From NCBI GenBank assembly GCA_040758375.1, contig JBFLWE010000011.1, forward strand, positions 1-64,000: DNA of 64,000 nt, given 5' to 3'. Below the pieces are notes generated by a model, which saw nothing but the letters and a program-made list of their open reading frames with translations, had not been told where the DNA came from and searched no databases. Each line of letters opens with the position of its first letter. Within the stretch, counting starts at the first letter, position 1. Origin of the DNA: CAMLIZ01 sp040758375 (GTDB lineage: Bacteria; Pseudomonadota; Gammaproteobacteria; Burkholderiales; Burkholderiaceae_C). The position numbers and the translations under genes are program-made. Positions 14,736-26,043 of this stretch are shown here, piece after piece.

Positions 14736-15773
14736 TTATTGAGCGACCCAGGAGGCGAAGCGCTTTTCGAGCTCTTCACCCTGGTCGGCCCAGAACTTCA
14801 CGTTGAACTGCACGGCGTCCTTGGCGTTGGCCGGCGCGGTGGGCAGGTTGGCCAGCACCTTGGGGTGCAGCTTCGCGAGCGCCTTGCCGTTGGTGGGGCC
14901 GTAGGAGATTTCTTCGGCGTACTTGGCTTGGTTGTCGGGCTGGCTGGCGTACTTGATGAACTTGTAGGCCGCGTCCTTGTTTGGCGTGCCGCGCGGGATG
15001 GTCCAGTAGTCCAGGTCGTAGATGCCGCCGTACCAGGCGATCTGCAGGTACTTGCCTTCGCGCTGCGCGGCGCTGATGCGGCCGTTGTAGGCGGTGGACA
15101 GCGCCACGTCGCCGGCCACCAGGAACTGCGGCGGCTGTGCGCCCGCCTCCCACCACTGGATGTGCGGCTTGAGCTCCGTGAGCTTCTTGAACGCGCGATC
15201 GGCGCCTTCCTTGGTGGCGAGCACCTTGTACACGTCGGCCGGCTTCACGCCGTCGGCCATGAGCGCGAACTCGAGGTTGTAGCGCGCGCCCTTGCGCATG
15301 CCGCGCTTGCCGGGGTACTTTTTCAAGTCCCAGAAATCGGCCCAGTTCGCGGGGCGCTCCTTGATCTTGTCGCCGTTGTAGGCCATCACGGTGGACCACA
15401 CGAAGATGCCCACGCCGCACTCGTGCACGGCCGCTGGCTGGAAGTCGGCCTTGTTGCCCACCTTGGCCCAGTCGATCCTCTCGAACAGGCCCTCGTCGCA
15501 GCCGCGGGTGACGTCGGGGCTTTCCACTTCCACCACATCCCAGGTGACCTTCTTGGTCTCCACCATGGCCTTCACCTTGGCCTGCTCGCCGTTGTATTCC
15601 ACTGGCACCACCTTGATGCCGTCGGCCTTCTCGAACGGCTCGTAGAAAGCCTTCTTCTGCGCATTGGCGTTGGCGCCGCCGAAGTTCACCACGGTGATCT
15701 GCTGCTGCGCCAGCGCCGGCAGCGCGATGCCCGCTCCAACGACGACGGCGGTGGCCAGGATGCTGTTCTTCAT
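14736..15773 (-). CDS. Periplasmic binding protein, PotD/PotF family
   Basis: A 345-residue secreted solute-binding protein. A Sec signal peptide is clear (MKNSILATAVVVGAGIALPA, cut near LAQQ). The mature part starts with ITVVNFGGANANAQKKAFYE, typical of the extracellular solute-binding family of spermidine/putrescine type. It would capture the substrate and deliver it to the two permeases. Aromatic residues that usually stack on the ligand are present (IQWWEAGAQ, IAWYGGIYDLDYW), but the ligand cannot be fixed by eye. It sits between the ATPase and permease genes of the operon; the 31-bp gap upstream is the longest within the transporter part. Confidence 0.92.
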   Translation of the reverse strand: MKNSILATAVVVGAGIALPALAQQQITVVNFGGANANAQKKAFYEPFEKADGIKVVPVEYNGEQAKVKAMVETKKVTWDVVEVESPDVTRGCDEGLFERIDWAKVGNKADFQPAAVHECGVGIFVWSTVMAYNGDKIKERPANWADFWDLKKYPGKRGMRKGARYNLEFALMADGVKPADVYKVLATKEGADRAFKKLTELKPHIQWWEAGAQPPQFLVAGDVALSTAYNGRISAAQREGKYLQIAWYGGIYDLDYWTIPRGTPNKDAAYKFIKYASQPDNQAKYAEEISYGPTNGKALAKLHPKVLANLPTAPANAKDAVQFNVKFWADQGEELEKRFASWVAQ

Positions 15774-15804
15774 TGCGGGACTCCTTCTGGGGTGAGTGGG
15801 GAAA

Positions 15805-16944
15805 TCAAGCCGTATAGACGCGGGTGAACTCGGGCGGGAACTCCAGCCACACCGGCTCGCCGGCTTGCGGCGGCGTGCCGGCGGACAGCGGCAGCTTCAC
15901 GGTGGCCTCGGCTTGCGAGTCGCCCACCGTGCACAGCAGTCGCATGTGATCGCCGTAGTAGATGGCGCCGCTCACGGTGGCCTGCAGCACGTTGGCGCGC
16001 TCGGCGCCGGGCTGGCGGTGCAGCACGATGCGCTCGGGCCGGATGCAGGCCTCCACCGCGTCGCCCACCTTCGCGCCGTTGATGTTCAGGCCCGTGACCA
16101 CGCGGCCGTCGGGCAGCACGAAGCCGCAGCGTTCGCGGTCGGCCGCGCGCACCGTGCCCTTGAGCACCGTGCTGTCGCCGATGAAGCCGGCCACGAAGCG
16201 GTTGGCCGGCGCCTCGTACATCTGCGTCACGGGCGCGAGCTGCTGGATCTTGCCGTCGTTGAACACCGCCACGCGGTCGCTCATGGTCAGCGCCTCGCCC
16301 TGGTCGTGGGTGACATAGACGAATGTCACGCCGAGCTGGCGGTGCAGCTCCTTCAGCTCGATCTGCATGTGCTCGCGCAGCTGCTTGTCCAGCGCGCCCA
16401 ACGGCTCGTCCATCAGCACCAGCTGCGGCTCGAACACCAGCGCGCGGGCCAGCGCCACGCGCTGCTGCTGGCCGCCCGACAGCTGCGCGGGGTAGCGCTC
16501 GGCAAGCCCCTGCAGGCGCACCATGTCCAGCGCCCTGGCCACGCGCTGCGCCTGCTCGGCCTGGCCCACCTTGCGCACGGTGAGCGGGTAGGCCACGTTC
16601 TGCCCCACGGTCAGGTGCGGGAACAGCGCATAGTTCTGGAACACCATGCCGAAGTTGCGCTTGTGCGGCGGCGTGCGCGTGATCGGCCGGCCATCGAGCA
16701 CGATCTCGCCCGCGGTGGGCGACTCGAAACCGGCCAGCATCATCAGGCAGGTGGTCTTGCCCGAGCCGGACGGGCCCAGCAGCGTGAGGAACTCGCCGCG
16801 CTGGATGTCCAGGTCGAGCTGGTGCACCACCAGCACCGCGCCGTCATAGGTCTTCTGCACGCCGCGAAAGCGCACCAGCGGTTCGGCGGGCACGGCCGAA
16901 GCCACGGATTGCAAGGCGGGCGAGGGCGCGGCCACGGCCTTCAT
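15805..16944 (-). CDS. ABC transporter ATPase, PotA-like
   Basis: A 379-residue transporter ATPase. Walker A is GPSGSGKT (57-64), the Q-loop is in VFQNYALFPH (101-110), the signature LSGGQ is at 155-159, Walker B LVLMDE at 175-180, and the H-loop in YVTHDQGEA. After about residue 250 a TOBE domain follows (GFIGDSTVLKGTV..., CIRPERI), as in PotA. The reading frame stays open far upstream on the minus strand through gabT; the real start is the ATG at 16944, which overlaps the gabT stop as ATGA. It powers the operon's importer. Confidence 0.93.
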   Translation of the reverse strand: MKAVAAPSPALQSVASAVPAEPLVRFRGVQKTYDGAVLVVHQLDLDIQRGEFLTLLGPSGSGKTTCLMMLAGFESPTAGEIVLDGRPITRTPPHKRNFGMVFQNYALFPHLTVGQNVAYPLTVRKVGQAEQAQRVARALDMVRLQGLAERYPAQLSGGQQQRVALARALVFEPQLVLMDEPLGALDKQLREHMQIELKELHRQLGVTFVYVTHDQGEALTMSDRVAVFNDGKIQQLAPVTQMYEAPANRFVAGFIGDSTVLKGTVRAADRERCGFVLPDGRVVTGLNINGAKVGDAVEACIRPERIVLHRQPGAERANVLQATVSGAIYYGDHMRLLCTVGDSQAEATVKLPLSAGTPPQAGEPVWLEFPPEFTRVYTA

Positions 16945-18233
16945 TTCACCGCTTCGAGGCTGTCGGCCAGGATCTGCAGGCCCTCGGCGATCAGCGTGTC
17001 GGAGGCGGTCAGCGGCACCAGGATGCGGATCACGTTGCCGTGCGTGCCGCACGACAGCAGGATCAGCCCGCGCCTGGCGGCTTCGGCCACCACGCGCCTG
17101 GTGAGCTCGGCGTCGGGCTTCGAGGTGTCGCCGCCCTGGAACAGCTCGATCGCCACCATGGCCCCCAGCCCGCGCACGTCGCCGATGGACGGCACGTGAG
17201 AGGCAATGCGCTTCAGCCCCGCGATGAGCGCCTCGCCCATGTCGCGGCTGCGCTGCAGCAGATTCTCGTCTTCGAACACCTTCAGCACCGCCAGCGCGGC
17301 GGCGCAGCCGATCGGCGAGCCGGCGTAGGTGCCGCCCAGGCCGCCGGGGCCGGGCGCGTCCATCACCTCGGCGCGGCCCACCACGCCGGAAATCGGGAAG
17401 CCGCCAGCCAGCGACTTGGCGGTGGCGATCAGGTCGGGTGCCACCGGCCATTGCTCGCTGGCGAACCAGGTGCCGGTGCGGCCGGCGCCAGTCTGCACCT
17501 CGTCGGCAATGAGCAGGATGCCGTGGCGCTCGGCAATGGCCTTCAGCCCGCCCACGAACGCCGGCGGCGCCACGTAGAAGCCGCCTTCGCCTTGCACCGG
17601 CTCCAGGATGAACGCCGCCACCCGGTCGGGCTCGATGTCGTTCTTGAAGATGGTTTCCACCGAGGCCAGCGCGTCGGCGACGCTCACGCCATGCAGCGGA
17701 TTGGGGAACAGCGCGTGGAACACCTCGCCGGGGAAGGGGCCGAAGCCGCTCTTGTAGGGCGCGATCTTGCCGGTGAGGCCCAGCGTCATCAGCGTGCGGC
17801 CGTGGTAGCCGCCGGTGAAGGCGATGATGCCGCCGCGCCGGGTGTGGGCGCGGGCGATCTTCACTGCGTTCTCCACGGCTTCGGCGCCGGTGGAGAGGAA
17901 CAGCGTCTTCTTGTCGAACCGGCCGGGGGCCAGCGCATTGAGGCGCTCGGCCAGCTCCACATAGGGCTCGTAGGCCACCACCTGGAAGCAGGTGTGGGTG
18001 TAGCGGTCGAGCTGCTCCTTCACGGCCGCGATCACCGCCGGATGGCAGTGCCCGGTGTTCAGCACCGCGATGCCGCCGGCGAAGTCGATGTAGCGCCGGC
18101 CCTCCACGTCCCACAGCTCGGCGTTGAGCGCGTGCTCCACGAAGATCTCGTGCGCCTGGCCCACCCCGCGGGCCACGGCAGCACGGCGGCGCGCCATCAG
18201 GGCGGCATTGTTCAGTTGCGGGTCGCGGTGCAT
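16941..18233 (-). CDS. gabT: 4-aminobutyrate transaminase
   Basis: A 430-residue class III PLP aminotransferase that converts GABA and 2-oxoglutarate to succinic semialdehyde and glutamate. Key parts: FLSTGAEAVENAVKIAR (112-128), the cofactor-contacting D244 in ADEVQTGAGRTG, and the Schiff-base K273 in ATAKSLAGGFP. The ATG at 18233 is preceded by AGGAG; the frame is open upstream but without a better start. It is the first gene of the seven-gene operon and is divergent from the MocR/GabR-like regulator. Confidence 0.95.
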   Translation of the reverse strand: MHRDPQLNNAALMARRRAAVARGVGQAHEIFVEHALNAELWDVEGRRYIDFAGGIAVLNTGHCHPAVIAAVKEQLDRYTHTCFQVVAYEPYVELAERLNALAPGRFDKKTLFLSTGAEAVENAVKIARAHTRRGGIIAFTGGYHGRTLMTLGLTGKIAPYKSGFGPFPGEVFHALFPNPLHGVSVADALASVETIFKNDIEPDRVAAFILEPVQGEGGFYVAPPAFVGGLKAIAERHGILLIADEVQTGAGRTGTWFASEQWPVAPDLIATAKSLAGGFPISGVVGRAEVMDAPGPGGLGGTYAGSPIGCAAALAVLKVFEDENLLQRSRDMGEALIAGLKRIASHVPSIGDVRGLGAMVAIELFQGGDTSKPDAELTRRVVAEAARRGLILLSCGTHGNVIRILVPLTASDTLIAEGLQILADSLEAVK

Positions 18234-18364
18234 CTGGATCTCCTGCTTCGACTTCGGTTGCAGGCGACTGTAGGCAGTGGCCTGCCGGCCCGCCATATAC
18301 AGCGGCCGCCTGTCCAGGGTGTACTGTGCAGGTCCGAGGCCCTGTACATGAAAGCCCTGATCGG

Positions 18365-18379
18365 GTGCATCCGATGCAC
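18365..18379. promoter_or_regulatory. 15-bp palindrome, candidate operator between gabT and gabR
   Basis: GTGCATC-C-GATGCAC is a perfect dyad ending 11 bp before the regulator's ATG. Further left, the related pieces GTGTACTGTG (about 18319) and CCTGTACATG (about 18341) repeat a TGTAC core. MocR/GabR regulators bind direct or inverted repeats in the divergent intergenic region, so these are the best candidates. Confidence 0.45.
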
Positions 18380-18390
18380 ACTAGAGCGCC

Positions 18391-19803
18391 ATGTTCACCC
18401 TGCATCCCGACGCGCCCACCCCGCTGGTGGCGCAGATCGTTGACGGTTTCCGGCGCCTGATCGCCGAAGGAGCGTTGCGGCCGGGCGCCAAGCTGCCCTC
18501 GATCCGCAGCTTCGCCGCCTCGCACGGCGTCAGCGTGTTCACCGTGGTGGAAGCCTACGACCGGCTGGTGGCGCAGGGCTGGCTCACCTCGAAGGCGCAT
18601 GCCGGCTTCTTCGTCAAGCGCCGCAGCGGTGAGGCGGCCGCTGCGGGCGCCCCCAGCGCCGACCTGCGCTTCGACGCGCGCTGGTACCTCAAGCACATCT
18701 TCGAGAACAGCAACCTGGCGCTGAAGGCCGGCTGCGGCTGGCTGCCGCACGACTGGCTGTTCGAGGACGGCGTGCGCCGCAGCCTGCGCCACCTGGCCAG
18801 CGACGGCGTGGAGCTGGGCGGCTACGGCCTGCCGCACGGCCACATGGCGCTGCGCCAGCTCATCGCCGAATCGCTGGCCGAGCACCAGATCGGCGTGAAT
18901 GCCGAGCAGGTGCTGCTAACCCAGGGCTCCAGCCAGGCGCTGGACCTGGCGGCCCGCCGGCTGGTGCGGCCCGGCGATGCGGTGCTGGTGGACGACCCCG
19001 GCTACCCCAACCTGATGTTCATGCTGCGCTTCCTGGGCGCGCGCCTGGTCGGCGTGCCGCGCACGCCGGGCGGCTACGACTTGGCCACACTGGAAGCGCT
19101 GATCGCCGAGCACAAGCCCAAGGCCTTCTTCACCCAACCGCGCCTGCAAAGCCCCACCAACTCGGTGGCGCCGCTGGCCCAGCTGTACCGCGTGCTGCAG
19201 CTGGCCGAGGCCAACGGCATCACGCTGGTGGAAAACGACATCTATTCCGACCTCGACCCCGAGCCGCGCCCCTCGCTGGCCAGCCTGGACCAGTTGCGCC
19301 AGGTGGTCTACGTGGGCAGCTATTCCAAGACCATCTCGCCCAACATCCGCGTGGGCTACCTGGTCGCGCGGCCGGAGCTGATCGACGAGCTGGCGCAGCT
19401 GAAGATGATCTCCGGCCTCACCTCGTCCGACCTCACCGAGCGACTGGCCTTCGGCGCGCTGACCGAAGGCCGCTGGCGCAAGCACCTGAAGTCGCTGCGC
19501 GACCGGCTGGCGGTGGCGCACGGCGTGGTGTCGGCCAGGCTCGGCGCCCTGGGCTTCGAGCTGTTCCATGAGCCCAAGGCCGGCATGTACCTCTGGGCCC
19601 GCCACCCCGACCTGCCCGACAGCGCCGAGCTGTCGCAGCGTGCGGCCGTGGAAGGCATCATGCTCGGCCCCGGCCACCTCTTTCTGGTGGAGCCGCACAC
19701 CACCGGCTGGCTGCGCTTCAACGTGGCCTTCAGCCACGACGAGCGCTTGTACCGCTTTCTGGCCGAGCAGATCCGCCTGCAGTCGCACACCGCCGCGGCC
19801 TGA
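18391..19803 (+). CDS. gabR: MocR-family regulator (GabR-like)
   Basis: A 470-residue GntR-type winged helix-turn-helix (1-75, with LPSIRSFAASHGVSVFTVVE) fused to an aminotransferase-like domain. The PLP-binding Lys is K313 in GSYSKTISPNIRVGYL; DDPGYPN (201-207) and ENDIYSDL (281-288) are the usual cofactor-pocket segments. In GabR, PLP and GABA together form an adduct that switches the protein to activate gabTD. The divergent position in front of gabT supports the same role here. Some MocR proteins control other amine or taurine pathways, so the ligand is an inference. Confidence 0.88.
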   Translation: MFTLHPDAPTPLVAQIVDGFRRLIAEGALRPGAKLPSIRSFAASHGVSVFTVVEAYDRLVAQGWLTSKAHAGFFVKRRSGEAAAAGAPSADLRFDARWYLKHIFENSNLALKAGCGWLPHDWLFEDGVRRSLRHLASDGVELGGYGLPHGHMALRQLIAESLAEHQIGVNAEQVLLTQGSSQALDLAARRLVRPGDAVLVDDPGYPNLMFMLRFLGARLVGVPRTPGGYDLATLEALIAEHKPKAFFTQPRLQSPTNSVAPLAQLYRVLQLAEANGITLVENDIYSDLDPEPRPSLASLDQLRQVVYVGSYSKTISPNIRVGYLVARPELIDELAQLKMISGLTSSDLTERLAFGALTEGRWRKHLKSLRDRLAVAHGVVSARLGALGFELFHEPKAGMYLWARHPDLPDSAELSQRAAVEGIMLGPGHLFLVEPHTTGWLRFNVAFSHDERLYRFLAEQIRLQSHTAAA

Positions 19804-19813
19804 CCTTTGGAGG

Positions 19814-19833
19814 GGCCTCCCGAGGAGGCCTTT
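19814..19833 (+). terminator. Terminator after the GabR-like gene
   Basis: GGCCTCC-CGA-GGAGGCC (19814-19830) followed by TTTCCT. A strong 7-bp G/C stem with a short T-run, 11 bases after the stop codon. The T-run is imperfect. Confidence 0.65.
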
Positions 19834-19835
19834 CC

Positions 19836-19841
19836 TATAAT
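19836..19841 (+). promoter_or_regulatory. -10 box upstream of alaS
   Basis: A consensus TATAAT, 45 bp before the alaS ATG, directly after the terminator stem. No good -35 is visible because that place is taken by the stem. Confidence 0.45.
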
Positions 19842-19886
19842 CAAAAGTTCCGCTGAATCAAGCACTTAACCGCAGGGCACGCCCCG

Positions 19887-22514
<2,628 letters not shown>

Positions 22515-22562
22515 GCCCGCCCCGAAACAAGGCCGCGAGCGCGGCCAGTGGGACGCGCAAGC

Positions 22563-22723
22563 GCATCCTGAAGGGGAAAATGGATGCCCCGCCCCCAAGG
22601 GGCGAGTCCCTCTGGGACAGGCCGCGATAGCGGCCAGGGGCGTTATTCGCTAGCGCCCGCTTCGCGATCCGGGTCTCCCGGGCGCGAAGCGCAGCCCCCT
22701 CGGGGGCGGCCGCCTTAGCGGCC
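22563..22723. repeat. Cluster of eight hairpin-forming dyads
   Basis: The gap between alaS and fpr (220 bp) holds dyads packed end to end: GCATCC/GGATGC (22563-22587), CGCCCC/GGGGCG (22590-22604), GTCCC/GGGAC (22606-22618), GGCCGC-GATA-GCGGCC (22620-22635), GGGCG/CGCCC (22638-22658), a nested one with arms CGCTTCGCG/CGCGAAGCG around CCGGG-TCT-CCCGG (22658-22691), GCCCCC/GGGGGC (22694-22707) and GGCCGC-CTTA-GCGGCC (22708-22723). It resembles the REP-like intergenic elements of Burkholderiales. It may also end transcription of both convergent genes, though no T-tract is present. Confidence 0.75.
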
Positions 22724-22734
22724 GGGGCTGACCT

Positions 22735-23511
22735 CTACTTCTCGACGAAGGCCCGTTCGATGACGTAGTCGCCCTGCTCGCCCTGTCGCGGGCTGATCTG
22801 GAAGCCGCGCGCATCGAGCAGCTTGCAGCAGTCGTCCAGCATCGCCTGGTTGCCGCAGATCATCGCGCGGTCGGTGGCCGGGTCCAGCGGCGGCAGGCCG
22901 ATGTCGTCGGTGAGCTTGGCAGTCTGCAGCAGGTCGGTGAGCCGGCCGCGGTTGCGGAAGGGCTCGCGCGTGACCGTGGGGTAGTAGATGAGCTTGTCCT
23001 TGAGCATCTCGCCCAGGAATTCGTGTTCCGGGAGCTCCTTCTGGATGTACTCGGAGTAGGCCAGCTCGCTCACCGTGCGCACGCCATGCACCAGCACCAC
23101 CTTCTCGAAGCGCTCGTACACGTCGGGATCCTTGATGATGCTCATGAAGGGCGCCAGGCCGGTGCCGGTGGCCAACAGGTACAGGTGCTTGCCCGGCCTC
23201 AGGTCGTCGACCACCAGGGTGCCCACCGGCTTGCGGCCGACGATGATCTCGTCGCCCACCTTCAGGTGCTGCAGCCGCGAGGTCAGCGGCCCGTTGGGCA
23301 CCTTGATGCTCAGGAACTCCAGGTGCTCCTCGTGGTTGGCGCTGGCCACGCTGTAGGCGCGCAGCAGCGGCTTGCCGTCGACCGGCAGCCCGATCATCAC
23401 GAAGTGGCCGTTGCGAAAGCGCAGCGCGGGGTCGCGCGTGGTGCGGAACGAGAACAGCGTTTCGTTCCAGTGGTGGACGTGCAGGACGCGTTCGGTGCCG
23501 AGGTTGGACAT
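22735..23511 (-). CDS. fpr: Ferredoxin-NADP+ reductase
   Basis: A 258-residue flavoprotein passing electrons between NADPH and ferredoxin/flavodoxin. The FAD site is LLRAYSVASANHEE (about 48-61) with VPNGPLTSRLQHL after it. The NADP site includes ATGTGLAPFMSII (about 114-126) and MICGNQAMLDDC. The protein ends in FVEK, the short tail of subclass II bacterial Fprs. It is convergent with alaS across the hairpin cluster. Upstream (23512-23609) is AT-richer DNA with GAATAT on the minus strand about 30 bp before the start as a possible -10; no regulator site is clear. Confidence 0.95.
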   Translation of the reverse strand: MSNLGTERVLHVHHWNETLFSFRTTRDPALRFRNGHFVMIGLPVDGKPLLRAYSVASANHEEHLEFLSIKVPNGPLTSRLQHLKVGDEIIVGRKPVGTLVVDDLRPGKHLYLLATGTGLAPFMSIIKDPDVYERFEKVVLVHGVRTVSELAYSEYIQKELPEHEFLGEMLKDKLIYYPTVTREPFRNRGRLTDLLQTAKLTDDIGLPPLDPATDRAMICGNQAMLDDCCKLLDARGFQISPRQGEQGDYVIERAFVEK

Positions 23512-23609
23512 CGCGGGTCGGGCAGAGGTGGAAAACCCCTATATTCTCCCCCAGGCCAGACCTCGCCTTAAGAATCTGAGAAATCTATATAAGGCCGGCT
23601 TGACGGACA

Positions 23610-24605
23610 TCAGCCGTAGCGCAGCTCGCCAGCCTTGCCCCGGAACACCCAGTAGGAGAAGGCGGTGTAGGCCCCGATGGCCGGTACGGTGATCGCGCAG
23701 CCGAGCGCGATGACCACCAGCGAGTTGTGCGCGCTGGCCGCCTGCCAGAGCGTCATGCGGTCCATCACCACGTAGGGATACAGGCTGTAGGACAGGCCGA
23801 TCGCCCCCATCACGAACACCAGCACGGTCAGCGCAAAGGGCAGCGCGCACAACTTGCCGCGCACCCGGTGCGAGTTGAGCAGCGCGCGCGCGGCGAGCAG
23901 GGCGATGCCGGTGGCCAGCGGAATCGGCAGCAGCGCAATGAATTCCGGCAGCGCGAACCAGCGCTGGCGCACCGTGGGGCTCACCAGCGGTGTGGCCAGC
24001 GAGACCAGCAGCATCCCCAGCACCATGGGGCCCCAGGCCGCCTTGGCCCAGCGGACCGCGCGCTCCTGCAGCGCGCCGTCGGTCTTCATGATCAGCCAGT
24101 TGGCGCCCATCAGCAGGTAGGCCGCCGGCAGGCACAGCGCGATGGCCGCGGCAAACAGCGTGTAGCCCCAGCCGTCGGCGAAGCCGGTCACGTAGCGGCC
24201 GAGCATCCAGCCCTGCGCCAGCGAGGCCAGCGCCGAGCCGGCGAAGAACGCCTGGTCCCACAACGGCTTGTGGCTGGCGTGCGCCTTCACCCGGAAGTCG
24301 AAGGCCACGCCGCGCAGGATCAGGCCGATCAGCATCAGCGCCACCGGCAGGTACAGCGCCGTCAGCACCACCCCGTGCGCCTTCGGGAACGCGATCAGAA
24401 GGATGCCGATGCCCAGCACCAGCCAGGTTTCGTTGGCATCCCAGAAGGGGCCGATGGACGCGATCATCGTGTCGCGCTGCGCCGCCTCGGCACCACGCAG
24501 CAGCATGCCCACGCCCAGGTCGTAGCCGTCGAGCACCACGTACAGCAGCATGGCCAGGCCCATCAGGCCCATGAACACCACCGGCAGCGCCTGCTCGAAG
24601 CTCAT
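23610..24605 (-). CDS. cydB: Cytochrome bd-type quinol oxidase subunit II (CIO type)
   Basis: A 331-residue membrane subunit with about eight or nine spans. It opens with QALPVVFMGLMGLAMLLYVV and LDGYDLGVGMLL, the conserved first helix of CydB/CioB, followed by FWDANETWLVLG, the quinol-oxidase family signature. The frame is open far upstream through cydA in another phase; the real start is the ATG at 24605, overlapping the cydA stop as ATGA. Subunit I is directly upstream, so the two form one operon and one complex. Confidence 0.95.
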   Translation of the reverse strand: MSFEQALPVVFMGLMGLAMLLYVVLDGYDLGVGMLLRGAEAAQRDTMIASIGPFWDANETWLVLGIGILLIAFPKAHGVVLTALYLPVALMLIGLILRGVAFDFRVKAHASHKPLWDQAFFAGSALASLAQGWMLGRYVTGFADGWGYTLFAAAIALCLPAAYLLMGANWLIMKTDGALQERAVRWAKAAWGPMVLGMLLVSLATPLVSPTVRQRWFALPEFIALLPIPLATGIALLAARALLNSHRVRGKLCALPFALTVLVFVMGAIGLSYSLYPYVVMDRMTLWQAASAHNSLVVIALGCAITVPAIGAYTAFSYWVFRGKAGELRYG

Positions 24606-25981
24606 CGTGCGTCCCCTGCGGCCTGCGCCACTTCGGCCACGGCCTGCGCCGAGTAGCCCGGCGGCCGGCTGGCCGCTTCGCCGGCGTGCTCGGCCAGGTA
24701 CTTGAGCACCGCCACGTAGGCCGCGATCAACACCGCATACAGCATCAGGTAGCCTGCCAGCGTGAGCGCGATGTACGGCGCCGGTGTCCGGGTGGTCACC
24801 TCGGCGGTCTTCAGCAGGCCGAACACGATGTAGGGCTGGCGGCCGATTTCGGTGACATACCAGCCGGCCAGCGTGGCCAGCCAGCCGGAGAACGTCATCG
24901 CGGTCAATGTCCACAGCAGCAGCCGCGGCAGCGCATGCGCCCGCCAGCGGTGCCTGCGGCAGACCCACCACCCGGTCCAGCTGGCGGCCAGCATCAGCAC
25001 GCCGGTGCCCACCATGATGCGAAAACCGAAGAACAGCGGCTTGACCGGCGGATGCGCGCCTTCGAACTCGTTCAGGCCGCGCAGCTCGGCCTCGGCGTCG
25101 TGCGCGAGGATCAGGCTGCCGGCCTTGGGAATGGCGATCTCGTAGCGGTTTTCGCGCGCCTGCTCGTCCGGCCAGGCGAACAGCAGCAGCGGCACGGCGC
25201 GCTCGGTGTGCCAGATGCCTTCGATGGCCGCGATTTTCTGCGGCTGGTGCTTCAGGGTGTTGAGCCCGTGCAGGTCGCCCACCGCGATCTGCACCGGGAT
25301 CAGCAGCGCTGCCACCGTGAGGCCGAAACGCAGGGCCTTGGGCGTGGCGGCACTCGCCGTGCCCTTGAGCAGCTGCCAGGCCGACAACCCGCTCACCAGG
25401 AAGGCCGCGGTGAGAAACGAGGCCAGCAGCATGTGCGCGAGCCGGTACGGGAACGAGGGATTGAAGATCACTTCCATCCACGAGCGCACGTGGAACTCGC
25501 CGTCCACGATCTCGTGGCCGGTGGGCGTCTGCATCCAGGAGTTGAGGCTGAGGATCCAGAAGGCGCTGAGCGTGGTGCCGGCGGCCACCAAGAAGGTGGC
25601 GAGCAGGTGCACCCGCTCCGACACGCGGCCGTGGCCAAACAGCATCACGCCGAGGAAGGTGGCCTCCAGGAAGAACGCGGTGAGCACCTCGTAGCCCAGC
25701 AGCGGCCCGGCCACGTTGCCCACGCGCTCCATGAAGCCCGGCCAGTTGGTGCCGAACTGGAAGCTCATCGTGATGCCGCTCACCACGCCCAGCGCGAAGC
25801 TCAACGCGAACACCTTGGTCCAGAAGCGGTAGGCGGCAAGCCAGCCCTCGTCGCGGGTGCGCAGCCAGCGCAGGCGGAAGAACAGCAGGAACCAAGCCAG
25901 CGCGATGGTGATGGTGGGGAACAGGATGTGGAAGCTGATGTTCGCGGCGAACTGCAGGCGGGACAACATCAGGGCATCCAT
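24602..25981 (-). CDS. cydA: Cytochrome bd-type quinol oxidase subunit I (CIO type)
   Basis: A 459-residue quinol oxidase subunit carrying the haems. H18 in NISFHILFPTITIA is the expected high-spin haem ligand. The quinol loop is short, with QKIAAIEGIW (K and E near residue 235), which marks the cyanide-insensitive (CIO/short Q-loop) class. The usual GRQPW motif reads GRQPY. The C-terminal tail is Ala-rich. The pair reduces oxygen at low concentration without pumping protons. No cydX-like or DUF2474 gene is recognisable downstream. Confidence 0.95.
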   Translation of the reverse strand: MDALMLSRLQFAANISFHILFPTITIALAWFLLFFRLRWLRTRDEGWLAAYRFWTKVFALSFALGVVSGITMSFQFGTNWPGFMERVGNVAGPLLGYEVLTAFFLEATFLGVMLFGHGRVSERVHLLATFLVAAGTTLSAFWILSLNSWMQTPTGHEIVDGEFHVRSWMEVIFNPSFPYRLAHMLLASFLTAAFLVSGLSAWQLLKGTASAATPKALRFGLTVAALLIPVQIAVGDLHGLNTLKHQPQKIAAIEGIWHTERAVPLLLFAWPDEQARENRYEIAIPKAGSLILAHDAEAELRGLNEFEGAHPPVKPLFFGFRIMVGTGVLMLAASWTGWWVCRRHRWRAHALPRLLLWTLTAMTFSGWLATLAGWYVTEIGRQPYIVFGLLKTAEVTTRTPAPYIALTLAGYLMLYAVLIAAYVAVLKYLAEHAGEAASRPPGYSAQAVAEVAQAAGDAR

Positions 25982-26043
25982 CGGGAACTCCTTCCTCCGG
26001 CCACGCCAGCAGGTTTTGCGCCCGCTCGGCTACAGTGGCGCCC

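Noticed and set aside
13476..15827. A long plus-strand frame opposite the permease and binding-protein genes
   Set aside because: Composition is His/Gln/Arg-rich with no domain; the minus-strand transport genes are clear.
15805..18885. A continuous 1026-codon frame covering the ABC ATPase and beyond
   Set aside because: Only the part from 16944 encodes the ATPase. The upstream part is another phase of gabT and of the antisense of the regulator, held open by high GC.
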